Source: CAXBNB01 sp040151475 (GTDB lineage Bacteria > Bacteroidota > Bacteroidia > Cytophagales > Cyclobacteriaceae). From it: DNA of 64,000 nucleotides. The stretch spans positions 1 through 64,000 of the forward strand of contig NZ_JBDKWG010000107.1 of the NCBI RefSeq assembly GCF_040151475.1, given 5' to 3'. Both the position numbers and the translations under genes were made by a program. This document shows positions 54,850 to 63,493 of the stretch, one piece after another (the first letter of the stretch is position 1; each line of letters opens with the position of its first letter). The notes under the pieces are model-generated. The model ran no database searches. It saw nothing but the letters and a program-made list of their open reading frames with translations, and was not told where the DNA came from.

Positions 54850-56625
54850 ATGACCTATAAAAAATACGCTTTTGTTCTACTATTATATGGTTTGGGATAT
54901 TTTTCATTTGCTCAGGAAAAAACAGAAATTAAATGGTGGAATCCTGCCCAAAACGATTTCCCTACTGTGGAGGGGCAGGTATGGATTGGTGAAGTGGAAT
55001 CTTTTTATGACAGGTTGCCGCAGCGTGCCAGGGGAGTTGTAAGAGATGCAGTTTGGAACTTATCGAAGCACTCTGCCGGATTGGTCATCAGGTTTAGCAC
55101 TGATGCGAGTCAGATAAAAGTACGATACGGTTTGGGTGGAAATTTGGATATGCCTCACATGCCCGCAACTGGTGTGAGTGGTGTTGACCTGTATGCAAAA
55201 AATGGTGAAGGTGAAGTGTATTGGCTCAGAGGGAACCGTTCGTTTGGTGATACCACCAGATACGATTTCAATCAAATAGATGGAAAAGAAAAATATCATG
55301 ACAAGGGAAGGGAATACCAACTCTACTTACCGTTGTACAATTCAATAACATGGTTGGAAATAGGAGTGCCCGAGGGGGCATCATTTGATCCGATTCCGTT
55401 GAGAAAGGAGAAACCTATAGTAGTGTATGGTACCTCTATAGCACAAGGAGCTTGTGCTTCCCGACCGGGCATGGCTTGGACCTCTATTTTGCAGAGAAAT
55501 ATGGACAGGCCATTGATCAATCTGGGTTTCTCTGGCAATGGAAGGATGGAGGATGAAGTAATTGACCTTCTGAGTGAAATTGAAGCAAAAATATTTGTGC
55601 TTGATTGTCTGCCAAACCTGACGCCTACCAAAGACAGAACTATCGAAGAAGTAGAGCAACGTATCAAAAAATCAGTACGGACTTTAAAAGAAAAACGTCC
55701 AAATATTCCGATTCTATTGGTAGAGCACAGTGGATATTCGGATGGAGGTTTAATTGGCGAACGCCATGCAGTTTACACCAAATTGAATGAAGTGTTACGT
55801 CGATCTTATGCTGATCTGAAAGCTGAAGGAATCACTGAGTTGTTTATTCTTCAGAAAAGTGAATTGAATTTAGGAATTGACAGTTATGTAGATGGCACAC
55901 ACCCGTCAGATTTGGGAATGCTGTCACATGCTCAGGCTTGCGAACGAAAAATCCGGGAGATTCTTTACGAGCCGATTGGTACAATGTCCACCACCATTCC
56001 TGTGACACAGCGTAGAGAGCCGGGGCTATACGAGTGGGAAACAAGGCATCAGGACATTCTCCAACTCAATAAAACCAATCCTCCCAAAGTTTGTTTCTTT
56101 GGCAATTCGATTACTCACTATTGGGCTGGTATGCCTAAAGCACCGATAGCAAGAGGTGAAAAATCCTGGAAAAAACACCTTGCTCCACTTAAGGTAGGGA
56201 ATTTCGGATATGGCTGGGATCGGATAGAAAACGTGCTCTGGAGGATATATCATGACGAACTGGATGGTTTTGAAGCGGAACAGGTTCTTGTTATGTTGGG
56301 GACGAATAACCTTGGTATGAATTCCAATGAAGAAATAATCATCGGATTGGAATCGGTCATGGATGCCATTAAGGCACGCCAACCTCACGCTAATATTCGA
56401 ATGATTGGGATATATCCCCGAAGAGGACAAGAAGCCAGGGTTGTCAAAATAAACCTGATGATAGAACAAATAGCTGATTTGAACAATGTAGATTATACTG
56501 ATCCGGGGAAGTCTCTTTTGAAAGATGATGGAAAAATCGATGAATCATTATTCACAGATGGTTTGCACCCCAATGAAAAAGGTTACGACCTGCTTGCGCC
56601 ACTTATTGCAGGGCAATTGAGATAG
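54850..56625 (+). CDS. Secreted protein with two SGNH/GDSL hydrolase domains
   Basis: The 591-residue protein has a signal peptide, a beta-sandwich N-terminal domain (about 30-185), a first SGNH domain with Ser196 (V-Y-G-T-S-I-A-Q-G), an S-G-N block, and D348-x2-H351 (D-G-T-H-P), then a second SGNH domain from about 413 with Ser420 (F-F-G-N-S-I-T-H), T-N-N and D570-x2-H573 (D-G-L-H-P-N). Both appear to have complete Ser-Asp-His triads. It should remove acyl or acetyl groups from glycans outside the cytoplasm. The tandem arrangement is uncommon. Confidence 0.9.
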   Translation: MTYKKYAFVLLLYGLGYFSFAQEKTEIKWWNPAQNDFPTVEGQVWIGEVESFYDRLPQRARGVVRDAVWNLSKHSAGLVIRFSTDASQIKVRYGLGGNLDMPHMPATGVSGVDLYAKNGEGEVYWLRGNRSFGDTTRYDFNQIDGKEKYHDKGREYQLYLPLYNSITWLEIGVPEGASFDPIPLRKEKPIVVYGTSIAQGACASRPGMAWTSILQRNMDRPLINLGFSGNGRMEDEVIDLLSEIEAKIFVLDCLPNLTPTKDRTIEEVEQRIKKSVRTLKEKRPNIPILLVEHSGYSDGGLIGERHAVYTKLNEVLRRSYADLKAEGITELFILQKSELNLGIDSYVDGTHPSDLGMLSHAQACERKIREILYEPIGTMSTTIPVTQRREPGLYEWETRHQDILQLNKTNPPKVCFFGNSITHYWAGMPKAPIARGEKSWKKHLAPLKVGNFGYGWDRIENVLWRIYHDELDGFEAEQVLVMLGTNNLGMNSNEEIIIGLESVMDAIKARQPHANIRMIGIYPRRGQEARVVKINLMIEQIADLNNVDYTDPGKSLLKDDGKIDESLFTDGLHPNEKGYDLLAPLIAGQLR

Positions 56626-56657
56626 CAATGTCGTATTTTTTTATTTTTAAGAGAGGA

Positions 56658-57956
56658 TTAGATAACTCTTGTCTCATCAAATTTTTCTAAATAATCGGCT
56701 ACTCTACGGACAAACATACCTCCCAGTGCACCGTCCACCACTCTGTGATCATAAGAGTGAGAAAGAAACATTTTGTGTCTTACACCTATAAAATCTCCCT
56801 GTGGAGTTTCGATGACAGATGGCTTCTTTTGAATGGTGCCCAAGGCAAGAATGCCTACTTGTGGTTGCACAAGGATAGGAGTGCCCATTACATTGCCAAA
56901 AGAGCCTACATTGGAAATGGTGTAGGTGCCACCTTCTAAGTCTTTAGGTGTTAGTTGGTTGTTTCTGGCTCTTTTTGCCAGTTCATTTACTTTCAGTGAA
57001 ATGGCTCCAATACTCAGTTGGTCTGCATTGTGAATCACAGGGACAATAAGATTTCCCGATGGAAGAGCTACTGCCATACCAATATTGATGGCCTTTTTCT
57101 TGATGATTTTGTACCCGTCGATAGAAATATTCATCATCGGATAATCCTTGATGGCTCTGACTACAGCTTCGATAAATATAGGAGTGAAGGTCAAAGGTTG
57201 TCCTTCTCTTTCCTGAAAAATCCTTTTGTTTTTATTTCTCCATGCCACCACTTTCGACATGTCAGCCTCTACAAAAGAAGTTACGTGGGCAGCAATACGC
57301 TTTGATTCCATCATTCGGTCTGCAATCACTTTACGCATTCTGTCCATTTCTATGATTTCATCTTCGCCTGAGAAAATAGCTGGCTGTGTGGTAGCACCAT
57401 TTGTAGGGGTAGAAATATCTGAATTGGCAGACTTTCGTGAAGCGACATAAGCAAGTATATCCTTTTTGGTTACACGCCCTTCACTCCCGGTTCCTGATAT
57501 GATTTCAAGTTCGGCTTTGGGTATATTTTCTTCCCGTGCTATGTTCAACACGAGCGGAGAATAAAATCGGGTAGAATCAGAAGTTGATAAACGTTCTGTT
57601 TGGTGTGGTACTTCTATGCTTATAGAGTCACTAATATTGGCCACTTCTTCAAGAATCGCTTCAGCGTTTTCTTCGGGATCGGTATCTATCAGTTGCTCAT
57701 TGACAACTTCTTCCTGGTCTGTTTCGATGATGGCAATGGGATTTCCTACGGATACTACTTCACCCTTTTTTGCGAGAATTTCCTTCAATATTCCGGCATG
57801 AATAGAAGGCACTTCAGTATCTACTTTATCTGTAGCTACTTCCAGTACAGACTCGTCTTCTTCTATGGGGTCACCAACTTTTTTCAACCATGAAAGGACT
57901 GTACCTTCCATTATGCTCTCACCCATTTTGGGCATTACCATTTCTACTAGAGCCAT
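56658..57956 (-). CDS. Dihydrolipoamide acyltransferase (E2 of a 2-oxoacid dehydrogenase)
   Basis: The 432-residue protein has a lipoyl domain (lysine in V-A-T-D-K-V-D-T-E-V), a short peripheral subunit-binding domain (about 130-165), and a C-terminal catalytic acyltransferase domain with S-H-S-Y-D-H-R-V-V-D-G. It is of the branched-chain/2-oxoglutarate/pyruvate E2 class; substrate choice cannot be told. No E1 or E3 gene is nearby. It has its own candidate promoter at 57990. Confidence 0.92.
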   Translation of the reverse strand: MALVEMVMPKMGESIMEGTVLSWLKKVGDPIEEDESVLEVATDKVDTEVPSIHAGILKEILAKKGEVVSVGNPIAIIETDQEEVVNEQLIDTDPEENAEAILEEVANISDSISIEVPHQTERLSTSDSTRFYSPLVLNIAREENIPKAELEIISGTGSEGRVTKKDILAYVASRKSANSDISTPTNGATTQPAIFSGEDEIIEMDRMRKVIADRMMESKRIAAHVTSFVEADMSKVVAWRNKNKRIFQEREGQPLTFTPIFIEAVVRAIKDYPMMNISIDGYKIIKKKAINIGMAVALPSGNLIVPVIHNADQLSIGAISLKVNELAKRARNNQLTPKDLEGGTYTISNVGSFGNVMGTPILVQPQVGILALGTIQKKPSVIETPQGDFIGVRHKMFLSHSYDHRVVDGALGGMFVRRVADYLEKFDETRVI

Positions 57957-57989
57957 GTTATATTATTTTACTTTTGGGATTTGTATGTG

Positions 57990-57997
57990 CAAAGTTA
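57990..57997 (-). promoter_or_regulatory. Candidate -7 box for the E2 gene
   Basis: On the minus strand this is TAACTTTG, a full match to TAnnTTTG, 33 bases before the start at 57956. No clear -33 element is seen. The same extended sequence occurs before alaS at 4189. Confidence 0.4.
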
Positions 57998-58025
57998 AGG
58001 ATTTAGGGACGATTTTTCATATAAA

Positions 58026-59267
58026 TTACAAACTAAGCCTGATCAAATTCAACGCATTGACGGCAGTATGTTTTATATTAAGTTCTCGGGTTCCTGCCAA
58101 ATTTAATTTTATGGTTTTGGTCTTGTCTTTACTGGAAAAAGCGAGCCATATCGTGCCTACAGGTTTTTCTTCTGTGCCTCCTGATGGCCCGGCTATGCCG
58201 GTGGATGAAAAACCTATGTCGGTTTCAAGGTTTTTTCTTACTCCTTCGGCCATTTCTATGGCAGTTTCTTCACTTACCGCTCCAAATTCCTTCAGGGTTT
58301 CAGAGCGTACGCCCAACTGTTTCATTTTGACTTCATTGCTGTAGGCAACTACCGCTCCTTTTAAGTATTCGCTACTTCCGGATACAGAAGTCATCAGGTG
58401 AGAGATGTACCCGCCGGTACAGCTTTCAGCGAAAGCAATCGACAATCCTTTTTCCTTTAAGATCATGCCGATAGCTTCTTCCAGTTCTACATTTTCATAC
58501 CCAAAAATGTACTTTTCTATGGTTGGAAAAACTTTGGCAAACTCATCTTCTATTTCCTTTTCCAGTATTTTTTTATCTACACCTACTCCCGTTAATCGCA
58601 AGCGCACCTGCCACATGCCCGGTAGATAGGCCAATTTGATGTGAGAAGGTAAATTGTTTTCCCATTCAGCAATTTCATCTGCCAGCCATGATTCTCCTAT
58701 CCCTACAGTTCGGATCATTTTGTGATGAATGACGGGAAGTGAAAATTTTTCCTTTAATCTTCCCAATACAGTATCAGTTACCATCGCTTTCATTTCAAAT
58801 GGTACACCAGGCATAGAGACATATATGGTATTGTTTTCTTCAAACCACATGCCCGGAGCAGTACCGTATTTGTTTTGAACTCTTGTACAATTGGTAGGTA
58901 GATCTGCCTGTCCCCAGTTCAATTCATTAAAAGGGCGGCCTATTTTTTCAAAGAAACTTTTGACTTCATTGAAGGATACATCATTTCGTCTGAGTTCTAC
59001 TCCGAAATATTTAGCCAATACTCCTTTGGTTAAATCGTCTTTTGTAGGTCCTAATCCACCCGTAATCAGGATGATGTCAACCCGACTTTCAGCTTCTTTC
59101 AATGCTGTTACTATTTCCTGTGCTTTGTCACTGACTGATGTCTTGCGCCTTGTTTTGATGCCGATTTTATCAAATTCGGCACTTATCCACTGGCTATTGG
59201 TATCTGTAATTTGGCCAAATAAAATTTCATCACCAATGGTAATTATCTCTGCAAAAATTTCTTTCAT
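58026..59267 (-). CDS. cinA: CinA family competence/damage-inducible protein
   Basis: The frame opens at 59297, but the ATG at 59267 gives M-K-E-I-F-A-E-I-I-T-I-G-D-E-I-L, the standard N-terminus, and a 413-residue protein of family length. The N-terminal MoCF-like domain has I-T-G-G-L-G-P-T-K-D-D, and the C-terminal domain has A-E-S-C-T-G-G-Y and G-I-A-G-P-S-G-G, the NMN deamidase (PncC-like) signature. CinA recycles pyridine nucleotides and is linked to competence in some bacteria. dprA is elsewhere in the window. Confidence 0.95.
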   Translation of the reverse strand: MKEIFAEIITIGDEILFGQITDTNSQWISAEFDKIGIKTRRKTSVSDKAQEIVTALKEAESRVDIILITGGLGPTKDDLTKGVLAKYFGVELRRNDVSFNEVKSFFEKIGRPFNELNWGQADLPTNCTRVQNKYGTAPGMWFEENNTIYVSMPGVPFEMKAMVTDTVLGRLKEKFSLPVIHHKMIRTVGIGESWLADEIAEWENNLPSHIKLAYLPGMWQVRLRLTGVGVDKKILEKEIEDEFAKVFPTIEKYIFGYENVELEEAIGMILKEKGLSIAFAESCTGGYISHLMTSVSGSSEYLKGAVVAYSNEVKMKQLGVRSETLKEFGAVSEETAIEMAEGVRKNLETDIGFSSTGIAGPSGGTEEKPVGTIWLAFSSKDKTKTIKLNLAGTRELNIKHTAVNALNLIRLSL

Positions 59268-59502
59268 TTTGTGTTTTTTGAATACTAAAAACCCCATATT
59301 GATGGTTAGGGTTCAAACCGACGAATTTATTTCTATTATCTTGAAATAGAAGTATTTTTTCTGTGTAATCTGAAGCTGGTATTTCAATATCGAAATGCGG
59401 ACTTCAACTTTTTTACATGATTTATACGATTATTCAGAATCAAAATTGTTTTCCAACGTATATTCGAATTCTATTTTTAAAATGACAGTAAATTACAGTC
59501 TC

Positions 59503-60222
59503 ATGAAATACGTATCTATTTACATTATTAGTTTTTTGATACTTGCTTCTTGTACTGCTCAGCAGTTGCAGCAAGCGCAAAAGACAGTTGGTGACTATTT
59601 AAATGAAGAAACTCCTCTGACATCCGGAGATGTAGCTTCCGGGTTGAAGGAAGCACTTGTACAGGGAATAACCAAAGGGTCGAACAGTGCCAGCCAATTG
59701 GATGGTTATTTTAAAAACCCTCAAATAAAAATACCTTTTCCTCCCGATGCTCAAAATGTTGCGGACAAACTGACTGCTATTGGCCTTGGTGGTGAAGTAG
59801 ATAAGTTTGTAATGACGCTGAATCGTGGAGCAGAAGCGGCAGCCAAAGAAGCCAAGCCGATATTTGTAACTGCTATCACGTCTATGACCATCGAAGATGC
59901 ATGGGACATATTGAAAGGTGAACCGAATGCAGCAACCGAATATCTAAAGAAAACCACTAGTGCACAGTTGACTACTAAATTTAAGCCCGTAATGAAAAAT
60001 TCTTTGGATGAAGTAAATGCTACAAAGTATTATGGAGACTTAGTAAACAAATACAACAAAATTCCTTTTGTTCAAAAGGCTAACCCTGATCTGGATGATT
60101 ATGCCACTCAGTTGGCAATCGATGGTTTGTTTACTTTGATAGCAAAAGAAGAAGCTAATATACGAAAAGACCCACTTGCCAGAACTACAGATCTATTGAA
60201 AAGAGTATTTTCCAGCCAGTAA
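59503..60222 (+). CDS. DUF4197 lipoprotein
   Basis: The frame opens at 59395, but the ATG at 59503 gives a lipoprotein signal M-K-Y-V-S-I-Y-I-I-S-F-L-I-L-A-S-C (Cys17) and a 239-residue protein. The rest matches the DUF4197 layout: G-L-K-E-A-L near the start, I-P-F-P-P-D-A-Q, L-N-R-G-A-E-A-A-A-K-E-A, and D-A-W-D-I-L-K-G. The function of this family is unknown. It is divergent from cinA, and the 235-base gap contains no other gene. Confidence 0.82.
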   Translation: MKYVSIYIISFLILASCTAQQLQQAQKTVGDYLNEETPLTSGDVASGLKEALVQGITKGSNSASQLDGYFKNPQIKIPFPPDAQNVADKLTAIGLGGEVDKFVMTLNRGAEAAAKEAKPIFVTAITSMTIEDAWDILKGEPNAATEYLKKTTSAQLTTKFKPVMKNSLDEVNATKYYGDLVNKYNKIPFVQKANPDLDDYATQLAIDGLFTLIAKEEANIRKDPLARTTDLLKRVFSSQ

Positions 60223-60230
60223 TGGAGTAT

Positions 60231-60249
60231 AGTTGATTTTTATTCAACT
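60231..60249 (+). terminator. Weak stem-loop after the DUF4197 gene
   Basis: AGTTGA (60231-60236) pairs with TCAACT (60244-60249) around a 7-base T-rich loop. The stem is short and AT-rich and has only a partial T-run, so termination is uncertain. Confidence 0.3.
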
Positions 60250-60287
60250 TTGAGACTTTTAAAGTATGTGAGATTACAGCTTTAAAA

Positions 60288-60319
60288 TTTGTTCCTTGAC
60301 TTGGAACTTTATTATTTTG
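60288..60319 (+). promoter_or_regulatory. Candidate promoter for the MlaEF-like transporter
   Basis: TTTG at 60288-60291, 21 bases, then TATTTTG (60313-60319), one base short of the TAnnTTTG consensus, 20 bases before the TTG start at 60339. Confidence 0.35.
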
Positions 60320-60338
60320 GTGTCTAAAATATCGTCTG

Positions 60339-61067
60339 TTGAAGAGCCTAGGAAAATACATCATATTCATTGCCACACTTTTTGTTAGAAGAGAGTCTTT
60401 AGGAACTTATGTCAGACTTGTTTTTGATGAATCTGTGAAGATTGGGGTCAATTCCATCTTCATTTTTGCTATTGTCTCCTCTTTTATGGGGGCGGTTACT
60501 ACTATCCAAACAGCATATAATCTCATTAGTCCTTTGATTCCTGATTATGTGATATCTCTGGTGGTGAGGGATATGACTATATTGGAGTTGGCACCAACTA
60601 TTATGGCTATTGTTTTTGCCGGAAAAGTAGGGTCGAATATCGCAGGGGAGTTGGGAACTATGCGCATCACAGAGCAAATAGATGCACTGGAAGTGATGGG
60701 AATAAATTCTACTTCCTATCTGGTGTTGCCCAAAATCATAGCCGCACTGTTTATGTATCCCATGTTGGTGGTACTGGCTGGATTCCTTTCCATTTACGGA
60801 GGCTACCTGGCAGGTACGTTGACAGGAGTGATCACCGGAACAGAATTTATTTATGGTATTCGTTATGATTTTGTGGAATACAACATCACTTTCGCATTGA
60901 TCAAATCCTTTGTTTTTGCTTTTTTGGTTGCTTCTATATCAGCATATAAAGGTTTTTTTACCGAAGGAGGAGCATTGGAAGTCGGAGTTGCCAGTACCAG
61001 TGCTGTGACAAATAGCTGTATTGCCATTTTACTTGCTGACTATCTTTTAGCCCAGTTGCTGCTATGA
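60339..61067 (+). CDS. mlaE: MlaE-type ABC transporter permease
   Basis: The 242-residue membrane protein starts with TTG and has the MlaE signature G-A-V-T-T-I-Q near the first helix, E-L-G-T-M-R-I-T-E-Q-I-D-A-L-E-V-M-G and several membrane helices. It is the inner-membrane part of a lipid transporter that maintains outer-membrane asymmetry. Its stop overlaps the ATPase gene start by 4 bases. No MCE (MlaD-like) gene is present nearby, which leaves the substrate-binding partner to be found elsewhere. Confidence 0.92.
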   Translation: MKSLGKYIIFIATLFVRRESLGTYVRLVFDESVKIGVNSIFIFAIVSSFMGAVTTIQTAYNLISPLIPDYVISLVVRDMTILELAPTIMAIVFAGKVGSNIAGELGTMRITEQIDALEVMGINSTSYLVLPKIIAALFMYPMLVVLAGFLSIYGGYLAGTLTGVITGTEFIYGIRYDFVEYNITFALIKSFVFAFLVASISAYKGFFTEGGALEVGVASTSAVTNSCIAILLADYLLAQLLL

Positions 61068-61825
61068 TCGAAATTCAAAATATTCACAAGTCTTTTGATG
61101 GCAAGCAAGTCCTTCATGGTATTAGTGCCACTTTTGAGCAGGGTAAAACCAATCTGATCATTGGAGCGAGTGGTACAGGTAAAAGTGTATTGTTGAAAAA
61201 CATAGTAGGGTTGATTCAACCTGATGCTGGAAGCGTGCTTTACGATGGCAGAGATTTTACTTCAGGTGACAAAGTATTAAAAACTGATGTTCGTCGGGAA
61301 ATTGGTATGTTGTTTCAGGGCGGAGCTTTATTTGATTCCAAAAATGTGCAGGAGAATGTAATGTTTCCGCTCAATGTGTTGACCAAAATGCCCAAAGATG
61401 AAAAGTTGGATAGGGTAAATACTTGCTTGGCTAAAGTTGGTTTGGAAAACGTAAACAAGAAAATGCCTTCTGAAATCAGTGGAGGTATGAAAAAAAGAGT
61501 GGGAATTGCCCGAGCTATTGTCAACCATTCCAAATATTTATTTTGCGATGAGCCTAATTCGGGACTTGATCCGCAAACGTCAATTCGTATAGATAATCTG
61601 ATCAAAGAGATTACCGAAGAACTAAATATTACAACTGTAATAGTGACACACGATATGAATTCCGTGATGGAAATTGGCGATTATGTCATGTTTATCCATC
61701 AGGGACATAAGCTTTGGGAAGGCAATAATCAAAATATTTTCGATTGTGAGGTGAAGGAACTGGAAGATTTCATATTTGCCAACAATTTGATGCGGGCGAT
61801 AAGAGATCAAAATAGAAAAAAATAA
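61064..61825 (+). CDS. mlaF: MlaF-type ABC transporter ATP-binding protein
   Basis: The 253-residue protein has Walker A G-A-S-G-T-G-K-S, the signature S-G-G-M-K-K-R-V (the M-K-K-R form typical of MlaF), Walker B L-F-C-D-E-P-N-S-G-L-D-P and a switch histidine in V-T-H-D-M. It provides energy for the MlaE permease, with which it overlaps by 4 bases. Its stop codon is inside the stem of a terminator. Confidence 0.93.
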   Translation: MIEIQNIHKSFDGKQVLHGISATFEQGKTNLIIGASGTGKSVLLKNIVGLIQPDAGSVLYDGRDFTSGDKVLKTDVRREIGMLFQGGALFDSKNVQENVMFPLNVLTKMPKDEKLDRVNTCLAKVGLENVNKKMPSEISGGMKKRVGIARAIVNHSKYLFCDEPNSGLDPQTSIRIDNLIKEITEELNITTVIVTHDMNSVMEIGDYVMFIHQGHKLWEGNNQNIFDCEVKELEDFIFANNLMRAIRDQNRKK

Positions 61826-61853
61826 AACTCGTCTTTAGAAAAACGAGTTTTAT
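61822..61853. terminator. Bidirectional terminator between mlaF and the GH109-like gene
   Basis: A perfect 11-bp stem (ATAAAACTCGT at 61822-61832 with ACGAGTTTTAT at 61843-61853) has A-rich and T-rich ends, lies between convergent genes, and includes the mlaF stop codon. Confidence 0.8.
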
Positions 61854-61875
61854 TTTGATAGATATTTAAATTCGG

Positions 61876-63273
61876 TTATCCAATTACATCTAATGGTTTT
61901 GTGTTTTTCCAGTTGCCTCTGGTGAAATCAGGGAATGCCTGAGGATCTCCGTCCTGAGCTACTGAAGCTTCACTCAATGGGCCAACTGCACTCCAAAAAC
62001 AGCCTTCATATACATTTTGATCGATAGGTTGTCCCTTTCGCAAGCACTCGATTATACGGTAACGCATGATAAAGTCCATACCTCCATGTCCACCCATTTT
62101 CTTGGCAAGTTCGCCCAGACGAACGTAAAGTGGATGTTCGTATTTTTCATACATTTCCAGCAATTGATCTTTTTCAGCCCATTCATGATGACTGTCCGTA
62201 GCAGTGCCTACTCCACCTTCCAATGCTATGCGATTAGGGAAGCCGGCTAATGTTCCTTTTGTGCCCTGTATTAAATTATGTCTCGTGTATGGTCGTGGGC
62301 TGGTTTCATCCCATTGCACCATGATGGTACGACCCAGTGTAGTTTTGATAATGGAAGTATTTATGTCACCCCCTTTGTAATCGAACTTGTTCCATTTGTG
62401 GTCTTTATCATAATTTTTGGCTGCATATAACTGACGGCCTTTTGCAGGAGAAGAAAAGGAAACCATTCGTTTGAAATTGTCTTCACCACGTCCCAGATTC
62501 ATGTATTGAGCTACTGGCCCCAGCCCATGAGTTGGATAAAGATTTCCGTTTCGTTTGGCATAATGAGGTGTTCTCCATGATCCCGTACCTCTTTCTACCT
62601 CATTCATCTGACCTCTTAGCTCATGGATGTAAGCAGCTTCACCATGTAGCAATTCACCTATTACGCCTTGTCGGCACATGTTGAGATACAGCAATTCCTC
62701 ACGTCCGTAGTTGACGTTTTCCATCATCATACAGTGCTTTTGGGTTTTCTCAGAGGTGTCAACGATATCCCACATTTCTTTAATAGTAATTGCGAGAGGT
62801 ACTTCTACAAAAGCATGTGCCCCCTGCTTCATTGCCTCAATAGCCATTGGTGCATGCAGTTCCCAGGGAGTACAAATAAAAACCGCATCAGGTTTTACTT
62901 CCCTGAGCATTTTTTTCCAATCGTTTTCTCCTCCGGTGTATAGTGCAATATTCTTGTGTCTGTTACCTTTTCCTTTTTCAACGCATACGTCAGCAGACCT
63001 TTTTGCCCAATCCTCATACAAGTCACAGATGGCAACTACCTCTGTACCTTCTATCTCTGCTATCTGCTGTGCATGTCCCGACCCACGGGCACCCACTCCG
63101 ATGAAGGCGCAACGTACAGTCTCTAATTTAGGAGCAACAAAGTCTCCCATGTATTGAGCTCCGGTAGCAGGGGGTGGAGTGATACCCTGAGCATTGGAAA
63201 ATATAGGTGCTACGGCCAGCCCTGCACCGGCCAGTGAGGTCTTCCTAAGAAAATTTCTTCTACTTGAATTCAT
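61876..63273 (-). CDS. GH109-like Gfo/Idh/MocA protein (Tat-exported)
   Basis: The 465-residue protein begins with a twin-arginine signal S-R-R-N-F-L-R-K and cleavage near S-N-A-Q. It has a Rossmann region with I-G-V-G-A-R-G-S-G-H-A and V-A-I-C-D-L-Y, and the C-terminal G-G-H-G-G-M-D-F-I-M-R-Y-R motif. This pattern fits the glycoside hydrolase family 109 (NAD-dependent alpha-N-acetylgalactosaminidase) branch of the Gfo/Idh/MocA superfamily. It is exported folded with its cofactor, and should cleave a hexosamine glycoside. A related oxidoreductase function cannot be excluded. Confidence 0.8.
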   Translation of the reverse strand: MNSSRRNFLRKTSLAGAGLAVAPIFSNAQGITPPPATGAQYMGDFVAPKLETVRCAFIGVGARGSGHAQQIAEIEGTEVVAICDLYEDWAKRSADVCVEKGKGNRHKNIALYTGGENDWKKMLREVKPDAVFICTPWELHAPMAIEAMKQGAHAFVEVPLAITIKEMWDIVDTSEKTQKHCMMMENVNYGREELLYLNMCRQGVIGELLHGEAAYIHELRGQMNEVERGTGSWRTPHYAKRNGNLYPTHGLGPVAQYMNLGRGEDNFKRMVSFSSPAKGRQLYAAKNYDKDHKWNKFDYKGGDINTSIIKTTLGRTIMVQWDETSPRPYTRHNLIQGTKGTLAGFPNRIALEGGVGTATDSHHEWAEKDQLLEMYEKYEHPLYVRLGELAKKMGGHGGMDFIMRYRIIECLRKGQPIDQNVYEGCFWSAVGPLSEASVAQDGDPQAFPDFTRGNWKNTKPLDVIG

Positions 63274-63322
63274 AATTTTGAAATATAGTTTGACTTACAA
63301 GACAGCAAAATAATAAATAAAA

Positions 63323-63350
63323 GGGGGACAAATGGGGGAACAAATGGGGG
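63323..63350. repeat. Three spaced G5 runs between divergent glycan genes
   Basis: GGGGG runs at 63323-63327, 63334-63338 and 63346-63350 are separated by ACAAAT and AACAAAT, so the unit GGGGGA(A)CAAAT is repeated in tandem. They lie in the gap between the GH109-like gene and the esterase-like gene, and are striking in such AT-rich DNA. They may be an operator for a repeat-recognising regulator or form a local G-rich structure. Confidence 0.7.
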
Positions 63351-63493
63351 AATGCAATAAATATTTTCAATTTTGGTAAAAATTTATTGATTTGAAAGAA
63401 AAAAACTTTCTTTTACTTAATTTACTGGCATATTAACCCCTATGTTCGAGTATTCTTATTAAGAAACCATTCTATTTATAAACACTTTATTCA

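Noticed and set aside
57865..58344. A 159-residue plus-strand frame across the cinA-E2 gap
   Set aside because: It overlaps the coding ends of two strong genes in antisense and shows no family features.
62711..63157. A 148-residue plus-strand frame opposite the GH109-like gene
   Set aside because: Antisense of a conserved Rossmann domain with no own signals.
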